Positions 43,092 through 53,186 of a stretch of DNA of 64,000 bases are shown here, one piece after another (within the stretch, counting starts at the first letter, position 1; each line of letters starts with the position of its first letter). The stretch is from Chloroflexi bacterium CFX6 (GTDB lineage Bacteria > Chloroflexota > Anaerolineae > Anaerolineales > Villigracilaceae). The stretch is taken from positions 22,229 to 86,228 of the forward strand of contig SZPG01000008.1 in NCBI GenBank assembly GCA_030263595.1, read 5' to 3'. Position numbers and translations under genes: made by a program. The notes beneath the pieces are model-generated. The model was not told the origin of the DNA and did not search any database. It saw nothing but the letters and a program-made list of their open reading frames with translations.

Positions 43092-44762
43092 ATGTTTTCA
43101 TCTTTGCAGCAACAGTTCACAACCTACTGGAAGAGACAAAGCCTCGGCAAACAGATCACCGTGGTCTCGTTGATCCTGGCGGCGTTGATCCTGACGCCCG
43201 CGCTGATCAACTGGGCGGGCGCGCCCAATTATGCGATCGCCTACACCGGCTTGAGCGAAGCGGACGCCTCCCAGATCGTGCAGAAACTGGACGAGAACAA
43301 CGTCCCTTATCAACTCAAGAACAGCGGCACGATCGAAGTTCCGAACGATCAGGTTTATTCCGTGCGCCTGCTCATGGCGCGTGAAGGATTGCCGCAATCC
43401 AGCACGGTGGGGTACGAGTTGTTCAGCGGGACCTCGATGCTGGGGATGACCGAGTTCTCCCAGCAGGTCAATTACCAGCGCGCCATCGAAGGGGAATTGC
43501 AGCGCACCATCGTCAGCCTCGAAGCGGTGAAAGCCGTCCGCGTACACCTGGTCATCCCGGAGAAGAGCCTGCTTTCGACCGACCAGGCTCCCAGCACGGC
43601 GTCTGTGACGATTCAGGTCAACCCCGGCTACTCGCTGGATTCCGACCAGGTGCGTTCGATCACTCATCTGGTCGCCAGCAGTGTGGAAGGGCTCAAACCG
43701 GAAAACGTGGTGGTGGTGGATACGAACGGCAACCTGCTGGCGGACGGGACGGGGACCGAAAGCCAGATGAGCATGGCGCAGAAGGACGAACAACGCGCCG
43801 CCGAGCAGGCATACGCGGCTGAAGTGCAAAAACGCGTGCAGGGGATTCTCGACAAGATCCTCGGTCCGAATCGTTCCGTGGTGCAAGCCACCGTGGAAAT
43901 GGACTGGACCCAGCGCGAGATCACCTCCAACACCTACGAACCGACCACCGTCGCGGTGCGCAGTTCGCAGACGATCAATGAATCCTCCACCGATGGAGGC
44001 GTTACAGGCGGAGTTCCGGGCGCCCCCTCGAACCTGCCCACGCCGGTCGCCACCACGACGGCGGCGGAGGGCGGCTCTTATCAGCGCACGGAAGAGACCG
44101 TCAATTACGAGGTCAGCCAGGTGCAATCGCACGAGATCATCGCGCCGGGAAAGGTCAGCCGCATTTCCGTCTCTGTGATGGTGGACGGGATCAGCGACCA
44201 GGCTCAACTGGATACGATCCGGTCGGCGGTGCAGGTTGCCGCGGGTATTGATGCGGCGCGCGGCGACCAGATCGTGGTCGAGTCCTTCGATTTCGATACC
44301 ACCGCCCTGGAAGCCCTCAGCGCGGAACTGGCGCAGCAGCAGAAACAGCAGCAATACCTCCAGATCGGGTTGATGGCTGGAGCCTTGCTCATCCTGGCGG
44401 GATTGTTCTTCTTCGCTTTCCGCGCCGTCAACAGCCTGCGCGCCGCTTCCAGGGAATCGTGGAAGCCGGTCCTGAAACCCGTCGGCGAGATGGTCGCGCT
44501 CCAGCAGGGATACGCCGGACCCGCCCTGCAAAATCCCGGCGCCAACGTTCCTGCCATCCCGACGCGAGCGTCGAACGACCAGTCGGCGCCGGCGAAATCC
44601 CAGACTGAGGACGTCGTCGTGCAGCTCCGTTCGAAGAGTCAGTCCGGCACCGCTCTCGAGGACGAACAGCGCGCGCGCGTGATCTCCAGGCTGACGGAGG
44701 AAAATCCCGCTACCGTGGCTGAGATCATTCAACTCTGGTTGAACGAGGGCAAGAAGTCATGA
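43092..44762 (+). CDS. fliF: MS-ring protein FliF
   Basis: A 556-residue MS-ring subunit. Start at 43092; an open frame to 43071 begins with TTG and is less likely. Two membrane helices: about 21-41 and 423-443. Between them lie the YscJ/FliF ring-building motif domain and the second FliF domain, with an extracytoplasmic low-complexity insertion. The C-terminal cytoplasmic tail (about 480-556) contacts FliG. It overlaps fliG by four bases. Confidence 0.96.
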   Translation: MFSSLQQQFTTYWKRQSLGKQITVVSLILAALILTPALINWAGAPNYAIAYTGLSEADASQIVQKLDENNVPYQLKNSGTIEVPNDQVYSVRLLMAREGLPQSSTVGYELFSGTSMLGMTEFSQQVNYQRAIEGELQRTIVSLEAVKAVRVHLVIPEKSLLSTDQAPSTASVTIQVNPGYSLDSDQVRSITHLVASSVEGLKPENVVVVDTNGNLLADGTGTESQMSMAQKDEQRAAEQAYAAEVQKRVQGILDKILGPNRSVVQATVEMDWTQREITSNTYEPTTVAVRSSQTINESSTDGGVTGGVPGAPSNLPTPVATTTAAEGGSYQRTEETVNYEVSQVQSHEIIAPGKVSRISVSVMVDGISDQAQLDTIRSAVQVAAGIDAARGDQIVVESFDFDTTALEALSAELAQQQKQQQYLQIGLMAGALLILAGLFFFAFRAVNSLRAASRESWKPVLKPVGEMVALQQGYAGPALQNPGANVPAIPTRASNDQSAPAKSQTEDVVVQLRSKSQSGTALEDEQRARVISRLTEENPATVAEIIQLWLNEGKKS

Positions 44763-45763
44763 TCTCGGGGACCGAAAAAGCCTCCGCGCTGTTGCTCGGC
44801 TTGGGCGTTGATCTTTCGTCCCGCGTCCTCCAATACATGAACGAGGGCGAGATCGAACAGGTCCTGCTGGCGCTCGGCAAGGCGGGACCCGTGCAGCCGG
44901 AAGCCCGCCATGAAGCGCTCAAGGAGGCATACGAATTGAGCATGTCCGATACCGCCGAACTGCGCGGCGGCATCGAATACAGCCGTCAGTTGCTGGCGCG
45001 GGCGGTGGGACCGCGGCGCGGCACTGAAATTCTGGAACGCATTTCCGTCCACCAGCAGCTCTCCTCGTTCGAAATGTTGAAGAACGCCAATCCCATCGAG
45101 GTGGCGGCGTTGTTGCAGGATGAGATGCCGCAGACGATCGCGCTCGTCCTTTCGTACCTCGAAGCGAAGGTCGCGGCGGATATTCTCACGAGCATGTCCA
45201 AGGAGAATCAGGTGGAGGTCACGCTGCGCCTCGCCGCGATGGACCGCGTCTCGCCGCAGGTCGTCCAGCAGGTGGAGAAGAACCTCAAGAGCAAACTCTC
45301 CAGCGTGATCAACGAAGCCGATTTCCGCGCCACAGGCGGCGTGGCGTTTCTGGTGAAGATGCTCAACCAGGTGGATCGCGGCGTGCAGAAATCCATCTTC
45401 GAGGCGCTCGAAACGACCAACCCGAAACTGGTCGAAGAGATCCGCGCCAACATGTTCACCTTCGACGACGTGGCGAAACTCGACGATCGCACCATGCAGC
45501 GCGTCCTGCGCGACGTCAACAAGAACGACCTGGCGTTGGCGCTCAAAGGCGCGCCGGAACGCTTGAAGGAAAAGGTGTTCGCCAACCTTTCGGAACGCGC
45601 GCGTGAAAACCTGAAGGAAGAGATTGACATCCTCGGTCCGCAGTTGGCGAAGAACGTATATGCCGCGCAGCGCAAGATCGTGGATGTCTGTCGCACGCTC
45701 GAAGAATCGGGCGAGATCGTGATCGCCGGCAGCGGAGGAGACGAATATGAAGTCATCCCCTAA
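44759..45763 (+). CDS. fliG: flagellar motor switch protein FliG
   Basis: A 334-residue rotor protein of the C-ring. The middle domain has the EHPQTIALVL-type motif (LQDEMPQTIALVLSYLEAKVAADIL). The C-terminal torque domain carries the charged helix with LDDRTMQRVLRDVNKNDLALALKG and FANLSERARENLKEEID. It overlaps fliF and fliH. Confidence 0.96.
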   Translation: MISGTEKASALLLGLGVDLSSRVLQYMNEGEIEQVLLALGKAGPVQPEARHEALKEAYELSMSDTAELRGGIEYSRQLLARAVGPRRGTEILERISVHQQLSSFEMLKNANPIEVAALLQDEMPQTIALVLSYLEAKVAADILTSMSKENQVEVTLRLAAMDRVSPQVVQQVEKNLKSKLSSVINEADFRATGGVAFLVKMLNQVDRGVQKSIFEALETTNPKLVEEIRANMFTFDDVAKLDDRTMQRVLRDVNKNDLALALKGAPERLKEKVFANLSERARENLKEEIDILGPQLAKNVYAAQRKIVDVCRTLEESGEIVIAGSGGDEYEVIP

Positions 45764-46691
45764 AATCCATTCCGCCTCATCGTTCGAAAAGATCAAAGCC
45801 TGGGACGTCTCTGAACTGGATCTTGACGCGGACGTCTCCGCCCGCGACGCGCAGCAGGAACAAATTCTGGCTCTCTTCCGCGCGGACGAAAAAACCGCCT
45901 CACGCGGACGGGGAGGCGGGTCCCGTTCCAATTTGCATCGCGCCGGGACGGATTTGACTCTTGCGGACTGGCTGCCCGGCGAGATGGATTTTCGATCCTC
46001 CCTGGACGACGCCGGCGAATGGACGTTCGTCGAATCGCCGGGAGAATTTTTCAGCGGCGCGCCGCGCTCCGGCGGGAAGGGACAGCCTCCCCGTGAAAAA
46101 GAGAACGTGACTGTGCTCGAGCAGGCGCGCGACCGGGCAGAGGAAATCCTGCGCGAGGCTCGATCCGCAGCGGAGCAGGTCGTCCGGGAGGCTCAGGCGG
46201 AGATCGAACAGGCGAGAAGGGATGGCTATCAACAGGGACGGAACGACGCGCAAAATGAGATCAAAGAGACCCTGAATGCCGTCCATGCGATGGTCGAAGA
46301 GACGCGCGCCTGGCAATCGTCGCTGATCGAACAGGGCGAGCGATTCCTGGCCGAAATGTTGAAGGAGATCGCGCAAACCATGTTCGGCGAAGGCGTCCAG
46401 TTGGACCCTCACGCGCTTCAGATCAATTTGAACCGCGCCATGGAACACGCCCAACACCTCGGCGATCTGAACATCCTGCTGAACCCGCGCGACGCCCGTT
46501 TGCTCGACCCTTCGTGGAGCGAATATCAATACCTGATCACGGGCAGCAAGGTGCGGATCGTCCCATCCGAAAGGATCGCGCCCGGCGGTTGCGTGGTGAA
46601 GGGAAGCACCGGCATGGTGGATGGGCGCGTGGAGACGCAACTCACGGCGGTCCTGAATACGCTTGACGATCTCATGGTCGTGAACGGATAA
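45747..46691 (+). CDS. fliH: flagellar export ATPase regulator FliH
   Basis: A 314-residue FliH, the peripheral stalk of the export ATPase. An acidic N-terminal 90 residues precede a long coiled-coil (about 120-200, with an EQARDRAEEILREARSAAEQ heptad series) and a C-terminal vacuolar ATPase E-like domain. Larger than E. coli FliH because of the N-terminal extension. Overlaps fliG by 17 bases, which indicates strict coupling. Confidence 0.9.
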   Translation: MKSSPKIHSASSFEKIKAWDVSELDLDADVSARDAQQEQILALFRADEKTASRGRGGGSRSNLHRAGTDLTLADWLPGEMDFRSSLDDAGEWTFVESPGEFFSGAPRSGGKGQPPREKENVTVLEQARDRAEEILREARSAAEQVVREAQAEIEQARRDGYQQGRNDAQNEIKETLNAVHAMVEETRAWQSSLIEQGERFLAEMLKEIAQTMFGEGVQLDPHALQINLNRAMEHAQHLGDLNILLNPRDARLLDPSWSEYQYLITGSKVRIVPSERIAPGGCVVKGSTGMVDGRVETQLTAVLNTLDDLMVVNG

Positions 46692-46693
46692 AC

Positions 46694-48034
46694 ATGGAAA
46701 CCCTCGGACTCGATATAACGCGTTACCGCACAGCCGTCAGCCGCCTCAATCCGTTTGCCGTTTCGGGCCGCGTGGTGCAGGTGGTGGGACTCACCATCGA
46801 GATCATGGGCTTGAACTGCCAGATCGGCGAGGTGTGCGAGATCCAGACCCGCGATGGGAATTCCCTGATGGTGGAGGTGATCGGCTTTCGTAACAACCAC
46901 ACCCTGCTCATGCCGTTGGGCAACATGGACGGCATCCAGCCGGACAGCGCGGTGAGATCGATCTCGCGCGCCTTCAAAGCCCCGGTCGGGGCTTCGTTGA
47001 TCGGACGCGTCCTGAACGGATTGGGCGAACCCATTGACGGCATGGGTCCGCTGGAAAACGTGGAGTGGGTTTCCACGAATCAATCGCCCCCGCATCCGTT
47101 ACAGCGCTCCGCGATCACCGAGCCCCTCGTCACCGGCGTGCGCGTCATTGACGGGATGTTGACCTGCGGCAAGGGTCAGCGCATGGGCATCTTCGCGGGG
47201 AGCGGCGTGGGCAAAAGCACCCTGCTCGGTTCGATCGCCCGCAACTCGGAAAGCGACATCGCGGTCATCGCCCTGATCGGCGAACGCGGGCGCGAAGTGC
47301 GCGAGTTCCTCGAACGCGACCTGGGACCCGAAGGATTGGCGCGCTCGGTCATCATCGTCTCCACCTCCGACCAGCCCGCGCTGGTGCGTTTGAAAGCCGC
47401 CCTGGTGGCGATGACCATCGCCGAGCGCTTCCGCGATCAGGGCAACGACGTGATGTTCATGATGGATTCGGTCACGCGCTACGCCATGGCGCAGCGCGAG
47501 ATCGGGCTTTCCATCGGCGAGCCGCCCGCCAGCAAGGGCTATACCCCGTCCGTGTTTGCGATGCTGCCGCGTTTGCTCGAACGCGCCGGGAGAGGGGCGC
47601 GCGGTTCGATCACCGGCTTCTTCACCGTGCTGGTCGAAGGCGACGACTTCAACGAGCCGATCTGCGACGCCGTGCGCGGCATCCTCGATGGGCACATCAT
47701 CCTCAGCCGCACGCTGGCGGCGCGCAATCATTATCCCGCCATTGACGTGTTGAACAGCGTCAGCCGCGTCATGCCCGCGCTGATCGCCAAGGAGCATTTG
47801 CAGTTCGCCGCTTTCGCCCGCAGAAACCTGGCGGTCTTCGAGAAGGTGCGCGACCTGGTCAACATCGGCGCCTACGTCAAAGGCTCCGATCCCGAAGTGG
47901 ACACCGCCCTGTTCGTCATGCCGGTCCTCGAAGACTTCCTGCAGCAGGAGAGTTTCGACGTGACCGCCTTCGATGCCACCGTGGATTATCTGAACGAGAT
48001 CAGCCGGGTGACGTCCGGCAGCGAAAGGAATTGA
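46694..48034 (+). CDS. fliI: flagellar export ATPase FliI
   Basis: A 446-residue F1-beta-like hexameric ATPase that drives substrate entry into the export gate. Walker A in GIFAGSGVGKSTLLG (near residue 170), Walker B in DVMFMMDSVTRYAMAQREIGLSIGEPPASKGYTPSVF, and the family motif GDDFNEPICDAVRGILDGHIILSR. fliJ begins one base after the stop. Confidence 0.97.
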   Translation: METLGLDITRYRTAVSRLNPFAVSGRVVQVVGLTIEIMGLNCQIGEVCEIQTRDGNSLMVEVIGFRNNHTLLMPLGNMDGIQPDSAVRSISRAFKAPVGASLIGRVLNGLGEPIDGMGPLENVEWVSTNQSPPHPLQRSAITEPLVTGVRVIDGMLTCGKGQRMGIFAGSGVGKSTLLGSIARNSESDIAVIALIGERGREVREFLERDLGPEGLARSVIIVSTSDQPALVRLKAALVAMTIAERFRDQGNDVMFMMDSVTRYAMAQREIGLSIGEPPASKGYTPSVFAMLPRLLERAGRGARGSITGFFTVLVEGDDFNEPICDAVRGILDGHIILSRTLAARNHYPAIDVLNSVSRVMPALIAKEHLQFAAFARRNLAVFEKVRDLVNIGAYVKGSDPEVDTALFVMPVLEDFLQQESFDVTAFDATVDYLNEISRVTSGSERN

Positions 48035-48035
48035 A

Positions 48036-48488
48036 ATGTCGCCCAAATTTTCCCTGCAAAACGTGCTGGACTTCCGCCACAGAAGGGTGGAACGCCTCGA
48101 GATCGAACTGGGCAGGCTGCTGACCGCCCAACGGGAAACGGAAACGAGACTGCTGTCCCTGCGGGAATTTCAGCATGACCTGATGGAGCGGTTGAAGGAC
48201 GCGCAACAGGGCGAGATTGATCTTTCGCAGATCGGTCTGCTCCGCCTGAACATCATGCAGGTCAACGCCTACATGGAAGACGTGTCTTTCGAACTGGCGA
48301 GGGTGAACCGTGAAGTCGCGGAAAAAAGGGACGAACTGATCAAAGCCAGGCAATCCGAGGAAACGCTGCAAATCCTGAAGAAAAAGCGGCACGAGGCGTA
48401 TCAGGCGGAGCAGGTTCAGATCGAAGCCCGCGCCCTGGACGACATCTACATCGCCCGCGCATTCCGCAATCAACAACAAGGAGCATGA
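48036..48488 (+). CDS. fliJ: flagellar export protein FliJ
   Basis: A 150-residue coiled-coil protein resembling the F1 gamma stalk, inserted into the FliI hexamer. Starts FSLQNVLDFRHRRVERLEIELG and continues as two long helices. Assignment rests on the coiled-coil, length and position after fliI. Confidence 0.88.
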   Translation: MSPKFSLQNVLDFRHRRVERLEIELGRLLTAQRETETRLLSLREFQHDLMERLKDAQQGEIDLSQIGLLRLNIMQVNAYMEDVSFELARVNREVAEKRDELIKARQSEETLQILKKKRHEAYQAEQVQIEARALDDIYIARAFRNQQQGA

Positions 48489-48494
48489 CCAGCC

Positions 48495-49058
48495 ATGAAC
48501 AGTTCATTCTTTACCGGGCAGATCCAGTCGGTAATGCAGAGACTGATGTTCGCCCTGATCGAAAGATTGCTCGACCGGCTCGAGAGCGGCGGACAGAGCC
48601 AGCAGATCAACGCGACCGCCCCTGCATCCCCACCCTCCACCGTCTCATCGGGCGCGCCCATCAGCGGAAATTTCTCCAGCCTCATCAATCAAGCCGCGCA
48701 GAAATACGGCGTCAACCCCGCGCTGGTGCAAGCCGTGATCAAAGCCGAATCCAATTTCAACCCCAGCGCGGTTTCCTCCGCCGGAGCGCTCGGCTTGATG
48801 CAATTGATGCCCGCCACCGCCCGCGGCCTCGGCGTGACCAACCCGCTCGACCCGGCGCAGAACATCGAAGGCGGGACCAAATTCCTCGGTCAGTTGTTGA
48901 ACCGCTACGACGGCAATGTCCGTCTGGCTGTGGCGGCGTATAACGCCGGTCCCGGCGCGGTGGATCGCTATGGCGGCATCCCGCCCTACCGGGAAACGCA
49001 AACCTACGTCACGCGCGTGCTGGGGTATTACCAGTCCACGAATCAATGGCAGGGATGA
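48495..49058 (+). CDS. lytic transglycosylase without a Sec signal
   Basis: A 187-residue SLT-domain protein (about 60-187) that cleaves peptidoglycan, probably to open the wall for the rod (FlgJ-like role). Catalytic E85 in [28 protein letters not shown] is present, as are the [14 protein letters not shown] and [12 protein letters not shown] motifs. There is no signal peptide; instead residues 14-31 form an amphipathic helix with LMFALIERL that also occurs in the M23 peptidase at 56457. Located between fliJ and flgB. Confidence 0.9.
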   Translation: MNSSFFTGQIQSVMQRLMFALIERLLDRLESGGQSQQINATAPASPPSTVSSGAPISGNFSSLINQAAQKYGVNPALVQAVIKAESNFNPSAVSSAGALGLMQLMPATARGLGVTNPLDPAQNIEGGTKFLGQLLNRYDGNVRLAVAAYNAGPGAVDRYGGIPPYRETQTYVTRVLGYYQSTNQWQG

Positions 49059-49062
49059 CGAA

Positions 49063-49461
49063 ATGAACGATTCGCTTTTTTCCGACAATGCCATGCGCGT
49101 GGCGCGTGCCGCCCTCGGTGGGTTGAGCATGAAGCAGCAGGTCGTCAGCCGCAACCTGGCGAACGTTGACACGCCCGGCTATCAGGCGCAGACGATTGAC
49201 TTCGAAGACACCCTGAAACGGCTGATCGGGAACGACGGCTCCCTGCCCATGGTGGTCACGGACGCCTCCCATCGCATCCCCGCTTCACAGAGCCTCGAAT
49301 TCTCCGCCTCCCTGCGCCCCGGCGGAACCTTCCGCGCCGACCAGAACAACGTGGATATTGACGTCGAAATGATTGACATGTCCGAGACCGGCATCCAATA
49401 CCAGGCGGTCAGCCAGGCGGTCTCGCAAAAATTATTGCTCCTGAAAAACCTGGCAAGGTAA
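49063..49461 (+). CDS. flgB: flagellar proximal rod protein FlgB
   Basis: A 132-residue rod protein with SRNLANVDTPGYQAQTIDFEDTL near the N-terminus and VDIDVEMIDMSETGIQYQAVSQAVSQKLLLLKN at the C-terminus. The ATG at 49063 is four bases after the transglycosylase. It is separated from flgC by fliE through fliJ, unlike the common flgB-flgC pair. The stop overlaps the fliK start by one base. Confidence 0.92.
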   Translation: MNDSLFSDNAMRVARAALGGLSMKQQVVSRNLANVDTPGYQAQTIDFEDTLKRLIGNDGSLPMVVTDASHRIPASQSLEFSASLRPGGTFRADQNNVDIDVEMIDMSETGIQYQAVSQAVSQKLLLLKNLAR

Positions 49462-52400
49462 TGATGGTCGTCGGTCTGCATTTATCCGCCCGATCCCTTC
49501 CGCTGGATGGAACGCCCGCGGAATCCCAGCCTGTGGATTCCGAAACGCTCCAGCCTGTTTCCTTTGCGGAACTCCTGAAAGCCAGGGAAAGACAACTGCA
49601 ACAGGAACAGGTCGTCGGCGCGATGTCCATCGCCGCGGCGTTGGCGGCGATGCAGGTTCCGATTGTGACGCTCGCGCCCGAAACGACAACCGGGAGCGAA
49701 ACGAACGCCCCTCCCGCCCTTATGCAGGATCGGCAAACCGCAGTCATCGGATCGGAACCGGCCGGGACGCAGCTCGACGCCTCAACGCAGACCCCCCAAC
49801 CTGCCTCTTCCTCCCCGACAAATCGCCTCGCCCCGACCGATCTGCCTGCTCCTGTTTCAGCGGCTTATTCCAACGCCCAAACGACCGACCCTCGACAGCC
49901 CGCGGCCCGAGCGGATTTGCCTGAAACAAAAGCGATGCCGATCGCGACCGCCGCCCAACCTCGAGACCCTGAACCGCCCTTCACCCTTACCGCCGAGCCT
50001 GCGGCTGTGACCGTAAAGCCCGCCCTGGATACGCAGACGTTCCCTCCAAGCCCGGCGGCGCCCACGCTCGAACCCTCACAGGCGGCGGAGGTTGCGGCGA
50101 TTTCGACCACCGTGGACGCCCCGAAATCCTCCAGCCCTGTCCTGACGCCGATTGAAGAAACAATCCGTGATTCGAAGAGTCCCGTCGCTTCATCGCCTCC
50201 CTCTACAAAAGAAACAGAGACCCGGTCTGTTGCGGACCGAACCGCCTCGGCAACGAACGCGCCTGCTGTCGAGCAAGCCGGACTCCAGGAGTACCTCCTG
50301 CCTGTCCAAACCAACGAGGTCGGAGGGAGTAACCAGCCTATCGAAATGAAAGCGGCGGAAATAAAGACCGACGCGGCGCCCGATCAAATTTCGAGGACAC
50401 AGGCTGCGGAAAAGACCGTCCCATCCGCCGATACGCGGGAAACCGACGCGCCCACGACGATTCCTTCGAGCGACGCGGCCGGGTCCATTCCTGAAGTGAA
50501 GATTCAACCGCGCTTCGACATCCCGGATACTGCATCGGCAATCGAGGCATCCGCTTCTCAGCCTGCATTGAATCCCACGCCCAAACCGGTTGAATTTCAT
50601 CGCAGCGATCCGGTTACTGAAACGAGGCTTCACAGCGCTCCGGAGTCAATGCCGGTTCCGCAATCCGCCGTCGAGCCTGTTGAAGGCAGCGAGTCCGACG
50701 ACGCTGCCGGGTCAACGCAGATACAACCCGACGAAGCAACTGTGGTTTCAAGAGATCGCCGCGAGGCTGGAAACGTCAATCCGCAGGCTGACCCTCAGGC
50801 GGAAACGTCCGTTATCCCGCCGCCTCGAGTTACCCCGGAGGATCCATCGGGGACAACCATTCAAGACGTTGAATCGGCAGGCGTTGATATGGGACAACCC
50901 GCGAAGCCCGGCGTCGTTTCTTTTGTACAGCCCGGCGAAGTTGTCGCTGACGTTGAAATGACCGGGAAGCCGGGCCCATCCGCGCGGCAGGTGATTCCGA
51001 TCGTGAGCAGGCTCGAAGAGACCGCGCCTTCCCATGCTGCCCGTCCCGAAACAACGGTTGTGAATTCCGCCCGACCCGCGCCAGGGGCTGAAATCATCAC
51101 CGGGACAGTTCAGGAAAAACTCGAGGGTGAACCTGTTGCCGCTCGATTCACCGAGTCGCAGAAACGGATCCGGGACACGGAGGCTCGACCCATTTCAACG
51201 ACGATGGATACCGCGTCCGTCAGCGTCGAGCCGGGTAAAGCCGCCTTGCAAACTGCCGGCGCTGGATCGTCGAATCCGGTTCCAGCCGAGACGGTTCAGG
51301 TAGAAGCGCCGAAGCAAAACGTGGTTGCAGAAGTAAAAGCTCCCGGGAAACAGTCCACCGTTTCGATGGCGATCAATGACGATGTGGAGCCTTTGTCGGA
51401 TTTCTCCGTTCCTGTCAGGACGCCGAACGATATTGAAGAACCGACCGCGCCTCGAAAGGATTCGCCTGCCGCTGAATCGAGCGATTTGCGCCATTCGACG
51501 ACAGACGGCGATGACAGGGTCCCCGTTGAAACAAAGACGAGCGCGCCTTCGCCGGTCGAGGTCGAGACCGATCCAGATGTCCCGCAAATTGTCGGTGGAG
51601 TTTCCACCGTTGACGAAGGTGAGATGGCAGCCCAAACCGATCACCAGGCTGTTTCGACAAGAACACAAGCAGTCAATCGCGCGGCGGCGGAAATAAAGAT
51701 TTCTGAAGGTCAGCCAACCGCAGAAACCGTGTCCGTGCAGGCGCCGGTCGAGCCTGGAAAAGTCACGGGTGAGTCAGCGAAGGTCGCGACACAAACAGAT
51801 GGGACCACGTTGCCGGTTGCCGAACTGCAAACCGCGTCTCCCTCCGTCGCTGCAATGGACGCGGGTATCGAACCTGAGAGGATTTTACAGGAACCCACCA
51901 TCCAGTTTGAAGCAAACCAGGCGGCGCAGATTCGACCCATCCTTGAGTTTCCACGAGCGCAGAAACCAGCCGATTCAAAAGTCAATTCTGAAGCGGCAAG
52001 CGTAAATACGGAGGAGATGCCCCAGACTCAACCACCGGTCGATTCAAAAGTCAATTCTGAAATGAGAAGTGAAAATGCGCCGGCTGCGGAGGCGTCTCGA
52101 CTGGAATTTCCTGCTTCGGCCTCCCGGTTGGAGGCGGCGCGATGGAAGACGGAAAGCGACGAAAGGCCGATCGCTTTTCCGGCGGCTGTCCCTGCCGGTG
52201 AGACAGAACTTCGATCAATCGAGCCTCAGGTTGTCGAGGAACGGGTCGGGGTGGATGCAAAGTTAACCGCGCCTCGACAAAATGAAACGGAAGCGGCTGT
52301 AGGCGGCGTAAAGACGACGACCGCGCCGTCGCAGCCTGAATTCGAGCCGGTTGAAAAGGTCGAAGCCAAAAGCGTCGAGGCTGCTGATGCAGCGAATAAC

Positions 52401-53162
52401 AAAGGCGAAGTTTCAGCCTCCCCTGTCGGAAAGCTCGATCACGGTCGGGGAGCGCGGGTGAAAAGATCGGAGACCGTTGATCGCGAAACGAATGTGTCGG
52501 TCCCGCCTGTGGGTGAAAAACAAACTCCCGTCGCTTCCCAGGAGGGCGTTTCGATGAAGGCAAAGCCGGAGATGGAGGAAGCGGAAGTCGAGCCTGTCGC
52601 CTCCACAGAGGAAACGGCGCGTCCCCTCGAGAAAGAGTCGAGGGCGGGACGAATGCCTGGGGTCGCGGCGGCAACTATCGGCGTGGGAAAAGACGCGAGG
52701 GTCGAGACCGGGGGGAAGACGCCTGCTTTTAGTCAGGTCAACATCCCAGCCGCAGAAGTGGTCCAGCAGGTCATCCGTCAATTGAATGGCAGGCTCAAAA
52801 GCGGACCGGCGTCCATGCGCCTGCAATTGAATCCCAAAGAGTTGGGCGCGATCGAGGTGGAAATGACCAGCGGTCCGCAGGGCGTGCAAGTGACGTTCTT
52901 TGCGGAGCAGGCTGGAACGGGAAGACTGCTGGAGGCGGGGTTGAATCACTTGCGCGACTCGCTCGCGGATTCCGGCGTGCAGCTTTCGGGGTTGAACATC
53001 AGCCAGCACAATTCATCCGGACAGAAAGGAGGCGATTTCGATCAGGAGACAGTTTTAGCCCGCCGTCCTGAGCGCGCGGCGATGCCGGCCGAAACCCGGC
53101 AGGAAACCGTCCGCGCGGAACGGGTCATCGGGCAGGCAGGCGAAGTTGATTATCGAATCTAA
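49461..53162 (+). CDS. fliK: giant hook-length control protein FliK
   Basis: A 1,233-residue FliK. Only the C-terminal part is conserved: residues about 1095-1185 are a Flg_hook domain with VVQQVIRQLNGRLKSGPASM, LQLNPKELGAIEVEM and LNHLRDSLADSGVQLSGL. The first 1,090 residues are a low-complexity, Glu/Pro/Ala/Thr-rich, probably unfolded stretch, about three times the length of E. coli FliK. One 21-base segment occurs twice (51971 and 52032). In FliK the N-terminal length works as a ruler for hook length and the C-terminus switches FlhB. Between flgB and flgD. Confidence 0.9.
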   Translation: MMVVGLHLSARSLPLDGTPAESQPVDSETLQPVSFAELLKARERQLQQEQVVGAMSIAAALAAMQVPIVTLAPETTTGSETNAPPALMQDRQTAVIGSEPAGTQLDASTQTPQPASSSPTNRLAPTDLPAPVSAAYSNAQTTDPRQPAARADLPETKAMPIATAAQPRDPEPPFTLTAEPAAVTVKPALDTQTFPPSPAAPTLEPSQAAEVAAISTTVDAPKSSSPVLTPIEETIRDSKSPVASSPPSTKETETRSVADRTASATNAPAVEQAGLQEYLLPVQTNEVGGSNQPIEMKAAEIKTDAAPDQISRTQAAEKTVPSADTRETDAPTTIPSSDAAGSIPEVKIQPRFDIPDTASAIEASASQPALNPTPKPVEFHRSDPVTETRLHSAPESMPVPQSAVEPVEGSESDDAAGSTQIQPDEATVVSRDRREAGNVNPQADPQAETSVIPPPRVTPEDPSGTTIQDVESAGVDMGQPAKPGVVSFVQPGEVVADVEMTGKPGPSARQVIPIVSRLEETAPSHAARPETTVVNSARPAPGAEIITGTVQEKLEGEPVAARFTESQKRIRDTEARPISTTMDTASVSVEPGKAALQTAGAGSSNPVPAETVQVEAPKQNVVAEVKAPGKQSTVSMAINDDVEPLSDFSVPVRTPNDIEEPTAPRKDSPAAESSDLRHSTTDGDDRVPVETKTSAPSPVEVETDPDVPQIVGGVSTVDEGEMAAQTDHQAVSTRTQAVNRAAAEIKISEGQPTAETVSVQAPVEPGKVTGESAKVATQTDGTTLPVAELQTASPSVAAMDAGIEPERILQEPTIQFEANQAAQIRPILEFPRAQKPADSKVNSEAASVNTEEMPQTQPPVDSKVNSEMRSENAPAAEASRLEFPASASRLEAARWKTESDERPIAFPAAVPAGETELRSIEPQVVEERVGVDAKLTAPRQNETEAAVGGVKTTTAPSQPEFEPVEKVEAKSVEAADAANNKGEVSASPVGKLDHGRGARVKRSETVDRETNVSVPPVGEKQTPVASQEGVSMKAKPEMEEAEVEPVASTEETARPLEKESRAGRMPGVAAATIGVGKDARVETGGKTPAFSQVNIPAAEVVQQVIRQLNGRLKSGPASMRLQLNPKELGAIEVEMTSGPQGVQVTFFAEQAGTGRLLEAGLNHLRDSLADSGVQLSGLNISQHNSSGQKGGDFDQETVLARRPERAAMPAETRQETVRAERVIGQAGEVDYRI

Positions 53163-53186
53163 AAATCTCGAAGAAAGGAGAAAGGT

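Noticed and set aside
43098..44732. 544-codon minus-strand open frame
   Set aside because: Complement of fliF with an Arg/His-rich, low-information translation and no binding site.
44729..45931. 400-codon minus-strand open frame
   Set aside because: Complement of fliG and the start of fliH; no domain recognised.
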